A DNA stretch of 14,650 nucleotides from Accumulibacter sp. (GTDB lineage: Bacteria; Pseudomonadota; Gammaproteobacteria; Burkholderiales; Rhodocyclaceae), in the NCBI GenBank assembly GCA_031274075.1, contig JAISQQ010000442.1, positions 1 to 14,650 on the forward strand, read 5' to 3'. Shown piece after piece: positions 9,132 to 14,650 of the stretch. The position numbers were made by a program, and so were the translations under genes. Under the pieces are notes generated by a model that saw only the letters and a program-made list of their open reading frames with translations, did not search any database and was not told the DNA's origin. How positions within the stretch are numbered: position 1 is the first letter of the stretch; each line of letters begins with the position of its first letter.

Positions 9132-10112
9132 ATGACTACGATCCCTCACGACGCGATCTTCAAACAAGTCCTCGGCCATCCCGAAACCGCCCGCGACTTC
9201 CTCGAAATCCACCTCCCCAAGCCGCTCCTGGCCCTGTGCGAGCTCGATACCCTGCGTCCCGAACCGACGTCTTTCATCGACGACGAACTGCGCCACTCCT
9301 GCTCCGACATCCTCTATTCGCTGGAGACGACCCACGGCGCGGGCTACATCTACTGCCTCATCGAACACCAGAGCACACCCGATCCTCTCATGGCCTTCCG
9401 GCTCATGCAGTACAGCCTCAAGGCCATGCAACACCACCTGAACAAAGGCCACAAGATACTGCCGCTGGTCATCCCGATGCTCTTCTACCACGGCGAGGCC
9501 AGCCCCTACCCGTACAGCCTGAACTGGCTCGACGCCTTCGCCGAAACCGAGCGCGCCTGCGCCCGCGAGCTCTACAGCACACCCTTCCCGCTGGTCGACG
9601 TCACCATCATCCCGGATGATAAAATCCACACCCACAAACGGGTGGCGCTCCTGGAACTGGTGCAGAAACACATCCGGCAACGGGACATGATGGAATGGGT
9701 GGGCCAGATCGTCCAAATCTTGCGAGCCAACCCCACCGACGGCGAACAACTGAAAGCACTACTGAACTACATGCTGCAAGTCGGCGACACGGCCCATCCC
9801 CGCGCCTTCCTCGAACGGCTGGCGCAAGGCTCACCCGAGTACAAGGAGGAAATGATGACGATAGCGGAAAGATTGAAGATGATCGGCCGCGAGGAAGGTT
9901 TGGAACAAGGGCTGGAAAAAGGGTTGGAGAAGGGCCGTCAGGAGGGCCGTCAGGAAGGCCGTCAGGAAGGCCGTCAGGAAGGCCGTCAGGAGGGCGAGAA
10001 GCACGCCTCTCTGGAAATCGCCCGTTCGATGCTGAAAAGCGGCATTGATGCCGAGATGGTGCGCCAGATCACAGGCCTGAGCCGGGACGAACTGGCGGCC
10101 TTGCGCTCCTGA
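9132..10112 (+). CDS. Rpn family recombination-promoting nuclease/putative transposase (YhgA-like)
   Basis: The 326-residue protein opens with the family's typical start (PHDAIFKQVLGHPETARDFL). It carries a PD-(D/E)XK-type core: Asp59 in CSDILY and the Glu78-His79-Gln80 triplet in LIEHQSTPDPLMAFR. Members of this family (RpnA-E in E. coli) are DNA endonucleases that raise recA-independent recombination. They are annotated as transposases, but self-mobility is not established. The C-terminal third contains an E/G/Q/R-rich tract (about 253-290) with five perfect GRQE repeats, then a short helical tail ending in a GLSRDELAAL segment, common in the family. The gene sits alone between the lipid-synthesis and export blocks, flanked by repeats, and has its own likely promoter. 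The ATG at 9132 is the first in-frame Met and fits the family N-terminus. It has no obvious role in capsule synthesis and is probably accessory cargo. Confidence 0.92.
   Translation: MTTIPHDAIFKQVLGHPETARDFLEIHLPKPLLALCELDTLRPEPTSFIDDELRHSCSDILYSLETTHGAGYIYCLIEHQSTPDPLMAFRLMQYSLKAMQHHLNKGHKILPLVIPMLFYHGEASPYPYSLNWLDAFAETERACARELYSTPFPLVDVTIIPDDKIHTHKRVALLELVQKHIRQRDMMEWVGQIVQILRANPTDGEQLKALLNYMLQVGDTAHPRAFLERLAQGSPEYKEEMMTIAERLKMIGREEGLEQGLEKGLEKGRQEGRQEGRQEGRQEGRQEGEKHASLEIARSMLKSGIDAEMVRQITGLSRDELAALRS
9933..9992 (+). repeat. 12-nt in-frame tandem repeat (GGCCGTCAGGAR x5) within rpn
   Basis: Five head-to-tail 12-nt units each encode Gly-Arg-Gln-Glu (residues 268-287). The only variation is the last base of the unit (A or G). 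Upstream codons for GLEQ/GLEK look like older, diverged units. Because the unit is a multiple of three, slippage would change protein length by four residues without a frameshift. Confidence 0.9.
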
Positions 10113-10226
10113 GCGAGACGGCGTTGTCCTTTTCCGCAAACCAGCCAGCGTCGTCACCAGGGCGGGCCGCGGCCAGCCGCTGTTTTGCTTCTCCTTGGGA
10201 GCGCCGGTTTTTGATGCTCCGGCCCC

Positions 10227-10238
10227 GTATTCCAAGGC
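10227..10238 (+). repeat. Direct repeat copy 2 (GTATTCCAAGGC)
   Basis: An exact 12-nt copy of the sequence at 8948-8959 on the other side of the rpn gene, with CCGG at the same distance upstream. The distance between copies is about 1.28 kb. Confidence 0.5.
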
Positions 10239-10260
10239 TATCGTATACGCAAATGTCCTT

Positions 10261-10452
10261 AGAACCTGTTCACGATCTTCTCTTTGGGAGCGCATCTTGC
10301 ACCAGTCCTGTTATGAGAGCCTGTTGTGGTAGGGCGGGATCGAAGAAACCGCCGCAAGCTTGGTACGTTGCCGCGGCGCGCTCGGAGAGCGCGCCCTACC
10401 TTGAGGCGGGCGAGGACTCCCGCGCTCCCGGAGAAGATCTTGAACAGCTTCT
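10261..10452. repeat. MITE-like element with about 31-bp imperfect terminal inverted repeats and a nested inverted repeat
   Basis: The outer arms are 10261-10293 and 10422-10452. The first 22 bases pair with two mismatches, then both arms end in GGGAGCGC / GCGCTCCC after a 2-nt length difference. Inside lies a second inverted repeat, GGTAGGGCG (10328-10336) / CGCCCTACC (10392-10400). Inside that is a 9-bp GC hairpin, GGCGCGCTC-GGA-GAGCGCGCC (10375-10395). No coding potential is seen. The nesting suggests a palindromic element inserted into, or evolved within, another. Confidence 0.65.
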
Positions 10453-10468
10453 TATATGGCGTCAAAAT
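10440..10468 (+). promoter_or_regulatory. Weak candidate promoter for the export operon
   Basis: TTGAAC (10440-10445) and CAAAAT (10463-10468) are separated by 17 nt, and each matches the sigma70 consensus at 4 of 6 bases. If used, it would give a leader of about 175 nt containing the palindrome at 10521-10598 ahead of the OPX gene. This is a by-eye match only. Confidence 0.22.
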
Positions 10469-10520
10469 GCCTTTCATCGCACATGAAGAAATGAACCCGA
10501 TCATCGAGCCTCCGAAACCT

Positions 10521-10598
10521 GGGAGCGCGGGGCTTCTGCCCCGCAACAGCGGGAATGACACGACCGCCGCTGTTGTGGGGCAGAAACCCCGCGCTCCC
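10521..10598. repeat. Large near-perfect palindrome upstream of the export operon
   Basis: Two 32-nt arms (10521-10552 and 10567-10598) begin and end with GGGAGCGCGGGG / CCCCGCGCTCCC. They differ at only two positions, one of which still allows a G-U pair in RNA. The loop is 14 nt. It ends 51 nt before the OPX start codon. It could act as a cruciform or transcribed hairpin, a bidirectional attenuator, or be a palindromic mobile repeat. No T-run follows on the + strand. Confidence 0.85.
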
Positions 10599-10649
10599 GG
10601 GAATCCCAAACCCGGGCGGCCTTCCCGACACAAAACCGCCCTGTACAAG

Positions 10650-11807
10650 ATGAATTCTTCGCTAATTGTCCTGCTTGCCGTTCTAACTCTTTCCGGTTGC
10701 GCGACGTTTCCGGCCTGGTTGTCCGGCTCCGGCGCGAGTCGCCAGCAGATCCAGGAAAAACACGACAGCGACCGTATCGAAGGCATCCAGTTGATCGATG
10801 TCAACGATGCCTTGGCCAGGAGGCTCGCCGAAAGCAAGAAGCTCGACCGCTTCGACGACGTTTTTCCAGACGAGGGCGGCAACAATTATTTGATCGGCCC
10901 GGGAGACATCATCGAAGTTTCGGTCTGGGAGGCGCCGCCCGCCATGCTGTTTGGCGCCGTCGTGCTCGATCCCAGGGTCGGCACGGCCACCACCCACGCC
11001 GTCACGTTTCCCGCGCAGATGGTCACGGCGGACGGCATGATCACCATGCCGTTTGCGGGCCGGGTGTCCGTCAAGGGGCGGGCGACCCAGGAAATCGAGA
11101 CGGACATCGTCAAGCGTCTCAAGGGCAAGGCCAACCAGCCGCAAGTGCTGGTGCGCGTCATAAAGAACAATACCTCGAACGTCACGGTGGTGGGGGAGGT
11201 CAACACCAGCACCCAGATGCCGCTGACGCCCAAGGGCGAACGTCTGCTCGACGCATTGGCGGCGGGAGGCGGCGTAAAGCAGCCGATCAATCGCATGGCG
11301 ATGCAGTTGTCGCGTGAAAACGTCACCGCCACGATGCCTCTCGATGCGGTCATCCGCGATCCCAGGCAAAACATCCCGCTCAAACCGGGCGACGTGGTGA
11401 CCGCCCTGTTCCAGCCGCAAAGCTTCTCGGTACTCGGCGCGACCGGAAAGAACGAGGAAATTCCGTTCGAGGCGCAGGGCATTTCGCTGGCGCAGGCTCT
11501 GGCGCGCTCCGGCGGTCTCGTCGACAACCGGGCGGATGCGCGCGGCGTGTTCGTGTTCCGTTTCGAAGACGCGAAGCTGCTGGACGCCCAAGGCCCGGCG
11601 CCCAGCTCACTCGATGGCACGGTGCCGGTGATCTACCAGATCGACCTGCGCGACCCCGCCTCGCTTTTCGTGACGCAGAATTTCCCGGTGCAAAACCGCG
11701 ACGTGATCTACGTCGCCAACTCGCCCGAGGCGGAATTCAACAAATTCTTGCGCTTGGTGGTGTCGGTCGCATCGCCCAGCGCGACCCTCAACCGGGCCTT
11801 GCAATGA
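10650..11807 (+). CDS. Outer-membrane polysaccharide export lipoprotein (OPX family, Wza/CtrA/BexD/KpsD-type)
   Basis: OPX proteins form the outer-membrane channel through which capsule polysaccharide leaves the cell. The 385-residue protein has a lipoprotein signal with lipobox L14-S15-G16-C17; Ala at +2 fits outer-membrane sorting. The polysaccharide-export domain begins at YLIGPGD (80-86). Two SLBB-type segments follow (about 178-255 and 258-345). A C-terminal amphipathic stretch (about 358-380) is placed like the helix Wza uses to cross the outer membrane. The size and lipobox match CtrA/BexD better than the longer KpsD. I chose ATG 10650 because it gives the lipoprotein signal; the frame stays open upstream but only through palindromic repeats. 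No clear Shine-Dalgarno is seen. The stop overlaps the permease start by ATGA. Confidence 0.93.
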   Translation: MNSSLIVLLAVLTLSGCATFPAWLSGSGASRQQIQEKHDSDRIEGIQLIDVNDALARRLAESKKLDRFDDVFPDEGGNNYLIGPGDIIEVSVWEAPPAMLFGAVVLDPRVGTATTHAVTFPAQMVTADGMITMPFAGRVSVKGRATQEIETDIVKRLKGKANQPQVLVRVIKNNTSNVTVVGEVNTSTQMPLTPKGERLLDALAAGGGVKQPINRMAMQLSRENVTATMPLDAVIRDPRQNIPLKPGDVVTALFQPQSFSVLGATGKNEEIPFEAQGISLAQALARSGGLVDNRADARGVFVFRFEDAKLLDAQGPAPSSLDGTVPVIYQIDLRDPASLFVTQNFPVQNRDVIYVANSPEAEFNKFLRLVVSVASPSATLNRALQ

Positions 11808-12607
11808 GCCAAGCGGCGAACATGCCACAGACGCGCGATCCGCTGGCGGTCACCGTGTCCGTATGGCAGGCGATCTTCCTGCGCGAGGCGCTCGACCGGC
11901 TGTTCGATATGCGGGCGGCCTGGTTCTGGCTGCTGGCGGAACCGGTTTGCCATATCGGTTTCATGACCTTTGTCTTTGCCGTCATTCGCGTTCGCACGGT
12001 CGGCAACGCCGACGTCGTCATCTGGATCATAGTCGGCATGCTGGCATTTTTCCTGTTCCGGCGAACGGCCGTCCAGGTGACCTACGCCGTCGATTCCAAT
12101 CGACCGCTCTTCACTTACCGCCAGGTCAAGCCCTTCGATCCCGCCATTGCGCGGGCTGTCCTTGAAGCCTTTCTGATGGCGATTATTTCGGCCGTCATTT
12201 TGCTTACGGTGGCCTTGCTGGGCCATGCGGCCTTTCCCGACGACGCCTTGCTCGTCATGCAAGCCGTTTTCGGGCTTTGGCTATTCGGTTTCGGCTACGG
12301 TCTCGTTGCCTCAGTCTTGATGGAACTCGTGCCGGAAATGGAGCACGTCCTGAAAATCCTGATGATGCCGCTCTATATTATCTCTGGCGTCATCTGGCCG
12401 CTGGCCTCGGTGCCTCAACCCTATCGCGACATTTTGATGATCAATCCCATCGCGCACGGGCTCGAGTTTGTGCGCCTGGGTTTCCTCCCTTATTACCACG
12501 CCGTGCCGGAAATCAGCATGGTCTATCTCTATGCGTGGGCGACCGTCAGCGTGTTTCTCGGCCTGATGCTCTATCGCCGCTTTGCCGTGTGGCTGGTGAT
12601 GAAATGA
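11804..12607 (+). CDS. kpsM: Capsule polysaccharide ABC transporter permease (KpsM-type, ABC-2 family)
   Basis: This is the membrane half of an ABC exporter that moves lipid-linked polysaccharide across the inner membrane. The 267 residues show a cytoplasmic N-terminus of about 38 and six hydrophobic segments (about 39-61, 71-86, 118-140, 149-174, 184-203, 238-257). The SGVIWPLASVP segment and the following NPIAHGLEFVRLGF loop are typical of KpsM/BexB/CtrC and distinguish it from drug-type ABC-2 permeases. Start and stop both form ATGA overlaps with neighbouring genes, so it is co-translated with the OPX and ATPase genes. Family membership is firm. The substrate, a polysaccharide with a lipid end, is inferred from context. 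Confidence 0.93.
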   Translation: MSQAANMPQTRDPLAVTVSVWQAIFLREALDRLFDMRAAWFWLLAEPVCHIGFMTFVFAVIRVRTVGNADVVIWIIVGMLAFFLFRRTAVQVTYAVDSNRPLFTYRQVKPFDPAIARAVLEAFLMAIISAVILLTVALLGHAAFPDDALLVMQAVFGLWLFGFGYGLVASVLMELVPEMEHVLKILMMPLYIISGVIWPLASVPQPYRDILMINPIAHGLEFVRLGFLPYYHAVPEISMVYLYAWATVSVFLGLMLYRRFAVWLVMK

Positions 12608-13266
12608 TCGTCATCGAAGACCTGCACAAGCGCTACAAGACCGAGCATGGTCCGGGCAAATGGGTGTTGCGGGGCATCGACCTGACGATTCCGCGCCACG
12701 TGAATGTGGGGCTGATCGGCGCCAACGGCGCGGGGAAATCCACCTTGCTGCGCATCATTGGCGGGATCGACCACCCCAACAAGGGCCGGGTAGAGCGCCG
12801 CTGCCGGCTCTCCTGGCCGATGGGGCAGGGCGGGCTGGAACCGACCTTGACCGGACGACAGAACGCCAAATTCGTCTGCCGGGTGCATGGACACCAGGGA
12901 GACCTCCTAGACCGGCTCTCGTTCGTGCGGGATTTCTCCGAGTTGGGCGAAGCCTTCGACGAACCGTTGAACACCTATTCTTCCGGGATGCGCTCGCGTT
13001 TGCAGTTCGCGCTATCGCTTGCCTTCGATTTCGACATCTATATTTCGGACGAAGTCACGGCGGCCGGCGACGCGGCTTTCCGGAAAAAAGCCGCCGCCGC
13101 CTTCAAGGCCATGGCCGGCCGTGCCGGGCTGATCATGGTGGCGCATGACGAAAACACCCTCAGGCAATTTTGCCAGGCCGCCGTCTTTCTTTACCAAGGC
13201 AAGGCGCATTGGTTCGACGCAATCGGCGAAGCCTTCAAAGCTTACAAGGACACGATATCAGCATGA
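12604..13266 (+). CDS. kpsT: Capsule polysaccharide ABC transporter ATP-binding protein (KpsT-type)
   Basis: This is the ATPase that powers the KpsM-type permease. The 220-residue size matches KpsT/BexA/CtrD, without the C-terminal sugar-binding extension of Wzt-type exporters. Walker A is GANGAGKST (39-47), the Q-loop glutamine is near Gln75, the signature is YSSGM (125-129) in place of LSGGQ, and Walker B ends in Asp149-Glu150 (ISDEVTAAGDAAF). A switch His lies in MVAHDENT. The YSSGMRSRL signature and the DEVTAxGDxxF form are typical of polysaccharide exporters. The ATG at 12604 overlaps the permease stop; longer upstream frames are shadows of the permease gene. The stop overlaps the next start as ATGA. 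Confidence 0.95.
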   Translation: MIVIEDLHKRYKTEHGPGKWVLRGIDLTIPRHVNVGLIGANGAGKSTLLRIIGGIDHPNKGRVERRCRLSWPMGQGGLEPTLTGRQNAKFVCRVHGHQGDLLDRLSFVRDFSELGEAFDEPLNTYSSGMRSRLQFALSLAFDFDIYISDEVTAAGDAAFRKKAAAAFKAMAGRAGLIMVAHDENTLRQFCQAAVFLYQGKAHWFDAIGEAFKAYKDTISA

Positions 13267-14429
13267 CGGAATCGCAACACAGCAAAGCTGATCAACACCC
13301 CGAAAATTCCAAAGCCCCCCCACAACGCGCAAGGGAAGGCGAGGGGGCCATCCGGCTGTTTTCTTGCCTGACAGGGCTTACCCTGGTGATGGCCGTCCTG
13401 GCGGTAGCCTATTGGCTGCTGATTGCCTCCGACCGCTATGTTTCCGAAGCCAGCGTCATCATCCGCAAGACAGATTCGGTCGCGGCGTCCGGCTTCGACC
13501 TGTCCATGCTGATCGGCGGCATCGCCGGAGTCAATCGCACCGACCAGCTTCTGCTTCGGGAATACCTGCTGTCGGTAGACATGCTGAAGAAGCTCGACGC
13601 CGCGCTTGACCTGCGCGCCCACTACAGCGACCCGCGCCGCGATTGGGTTTCGCGCCTGTGGCTGGAAGATATGGAATGGTTTCACCGCCATTATCTCTCG
13701 CGGGTCGCCATCGAATACGACGACTATGCCGGCGTGCTGCGCATCGAGGTGCAGGCCTACGACCCCAAGACGGCCCTGGCGATCTCGAACATGCTCGTGC
13801 GCGAAGGCGAGGGCTACATGAACCAGCTCGGCCACGAAATGGCGGAAACGCAGGTCAACTTCCTGGCCACCCAGGTGAATCTGGCGCAGCTTCGCTTCCA
13901 GCAGGCGAGCCAGTCGCTGTTGGCCTTCCAGAACAAAAAGGGATTGCTCTCGCCGCAGGCCACCGCCGAAAGCTTCAATGTCCTCATTGCCAAGCTCGAA
14001 GAGCAGCGCGCCCAACTCCAGACCCAACTCGCCTCGCTGCCCAGGACGCTGGATCGCGACCACCCCAACCTCGTGATGCTCAGGCAATCCCTGGCCGCCA
14101 TCGACCGGCAAATCGACCAGGAAAAAGCCAAGCTCGCCAACCCGACGGGCAAGACCCTGAACACCACGGTGGAAGAGTTCCACCTCCTGCAGATGGAGGC
14201 CACCTTCACCCAGGACCTCTACAAGGCCGCGCTGACTGGCCTGGAAAAGGGGAGAATCGACGCCACGCGCATGCTGGAGAAAGTCTCCGTGCTGCAAGCC
14301 CCTACACTCCCGGAATACCCGATGGAACCCCGCCGCATCTACAACACAGTCGTCACCTTGTTGCTTGCCGCTGTGCTGGCCGGTATTGTAAAATTGCTCG
14401 AAGGCATCGTGCGCGACCATATTGATTGA
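13263..14429 (+). CDS. kpsE: Capsule export inner-membrane adaptor (KpsE/CtrB/BexC-type polysaccharide co-polymerase family)
   Basis: KpsE-type proteins link the inner-membrane ABC transporter to the OPX channel across the periplasm. The 388-residue protein has a polar N-terminus, a membrane segment at about 33-55 followed by SDRYVSEASVIIRK, and a long periplasmic region with heptad-like Gln/Leu/Ala-rich helices (about 190-325). A proline-containing motif, PTLPEYPMEP, precedes a second membrane segment near the C-terminus (about 362-379). This two-membrane-span layout is typical of the family. AAGGA at 13246-13250 lies 12 nt upstream of the ATG, which overlaps the ATPase stop. A longer in-frame reading from 13170 lies wholly within the ATPase gene and was not used. 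It is the last gene of the export operon. Confidence 0.93.
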   Translation: MTESQHSKADQHPENSKAPPQRAREGEGAIRLFSCLTGLTLVMAVLAVAYWLLIASDRYVSEASVIIRKTDSVAASGFDLSMLIGGIAGVNRTDQLLLREYLLSVDMLKKLDAALDLRAHYSDPRRDWVSRLWLEDMEWFHRHYLSRVAIEYDDYAGVLRIEVQAYDPKTALAISNMLVREGEGYMNQLGHEMAETQVNFLATQVNLAQLRFQQASQSLLAFQNKKGLLSPQATAESFNVLIAKLEEQRAQLQTQLASLPRTLDRDHPNLVMLRQSLAAIDRQIDQEKAKLANPTGKTLNTTVEEFHLLQMEATFTQDLYKAALTGLEKGRIDATRMLEKVSVLQAPTLPEYPMEPRRIYNTVVTLLLAAVLAGIVKLLEGIVRDHID

Positions 14430-14495
14430 CCTCCTGGATGCGACATCAGCTTGTAAAGTACACTTTATTGGAAATAAGCAAGGAGCGAATACGTA

Positions 14496-14650
14496 ATGGC
14501 AACAACAATCAACTACGCGCGGGTATCCGCGATGCGAAGCGCGGCGGAACTGCTTGTGAAAACTCCAGGCAATATCGCGGAACTTGGTGTGTTTCAAGGC
14601 GATTTTGCCAAGGAAATCAACTCAAGCTTTTGCGGGGGGGGGGGGGGGGC
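14496..14650 (+). CDS. N-terminal fragment of a class I SAM-dependent methyltransferase (TylF-like), cut by window end
   Basis: Only 51 codons are present. The segment Asn26 to Asn42 contains E29-L30-G31-V32-F33-Q34-G35, followed by DFAKEIN. This matches motif I of TylF-type and sugar or polysaccharide O-methyltransferases common in surface-polysaccharide loci. A good Shine-Dalgarno, AAGGAG (14480-14485), lies 10 nt before the ATG. The 66-nt gap from the export operon is AT-richer than its surroundings, and the codons are less GC-rich than upstream, so this is probably a separate transcription unit. After Phe45 the frame runs into Cys and then a poly-Gly tract produced by the G-run, which departs from the family and is probably not real protein. 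The exact substrate is unknown. Confidence 0.6.
   Translation, partial: MATTINYARVSAMRSAAELLVKTPGNIAELGVFQGDFAKEINSSFCGGGGG
14634..14649 (+). repeat. Homopolymer of 16 G at the window end
   Basis: Sixteen consecutive G, then a single C, close the window. It lies inside the methyltransferase frame just where family similarity stops. It is probably a contig-end or sequencing artefact rather than a phase-variable tract, although the latter cannot be excluded without the next bases. Confidence 0.8.

Larger units (their letters stand above)
10113..10649. other. Gene-free, repeat-rich intergenic region between rpn and the export operon
   Basis: I see no credible gene in this 537-nt stretch. It contains the second direct-repeat copy (10227-10238), a nested inverted-repeat element (10261-10452), a weak promoter candidate (10440-10468) and a large palindrome (10521-10598). 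The octamer GGGAGCGC, or its complement, occurs five times: 10197-10204, 10286-10293, 10422-10429, 10521-10528 and 10591-10598. Open frames crossing the region have no recognisable protein content. Confidence 0.75.

Noticed and set aside
9933..9992. CRISPR-like repeats
   Set aside because: The units are contiguous 12-mers without spacers and lie in a coding frame. No cas genes are present.
10124..10486. 120-codon plus-strand frame between rpn and the export operon
   Set aside because: It crosses the nested inverted repeats and has no recognisable protein content or Shine-Dalgarno.
10326..10649. Upstream extension of the OPX protein by 108 residues
   Set aside because: It would read through two inverted-repeat structures and bury the lipoprotein signal peptide inside the protein.
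12277..12603. Upstream extension of the KpsT-type ATPase
   Set aside because: It overlaps the permease gene in another frame. The family N-terminus begins at Met 12604, which fits the ATGA junction.
13242..14597. Minus-strand open frame (451 codons) opposite the KpsE-type gene
   Set aside because: A shadow frame. The plus strand encodes a clear family member with correct topology.

Overview
This is high-GC proteobacterial DNA with every gene on the + strand. It most resembles a capsule or glycolipid locus of a Gram-negative bacterium. The gene types and repeat style suggest a beta- or gammaproteobacterium, but the sequence alone does not fix the taxon. The window starts 34 bases before a large synthase gene and ends inside a new gene, in a run of 16 G that looks like a contig edge.

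The first block (35-8922) holds two genes sharing an ATGA stop/start. One is a 2519-residue single-module iterative-type polyketide/fatty-acid synthase (KS-AT-DH-degenerate MT-ER-KR-ACP, no thioesterase). The other is a PLP-dependent alpha-oxoamine synthase. The pair resembles RkpA/RkpG of the rhizobial K-antigen locus. The inferred chemistry is assembly of a reduced long acyl chain on the ACP, followed by decarboxylative condensation with an amino acid to release an alpha-amino ketone (sphingoid-like) lipid.

The middle (about 8923-10649) is accessory DNA. It holds a Rpn-family PD-(D/E)XK nuclease/putative transposase gene with a near-leaderless promoter and an in-frame 12-nt tandem repeat. 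Upstream lies a TTCAGAGGACAG repeat cluster with a hairpin. Downstream are a nested inverted-repeat element and a near-perfect 78-nt palindrome. A 12-nt direct repeat (17/20 when extended) lies on both sides of the rpn module.

The third block (10650-14429) is a tight ABC-dependent capsule exporter operon: an outer-membrane OPX lipoprotein, a KpsM-type permease, a KpsT-type ATPase and a KpsE-type inner-membrane co-polymerase/adaptor. All three junctions are ATGA overlaps. A separate gene then begins at 14496 and encodes the N-terminus of a class I SAM methyltransferase.

Taken together, the first block probably makes a lipid that anchors or primes a surface polysaccharide, and the third block exports the product across the envelope. 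The sugar-building and glycosyltransferase genes would lie outside this window.
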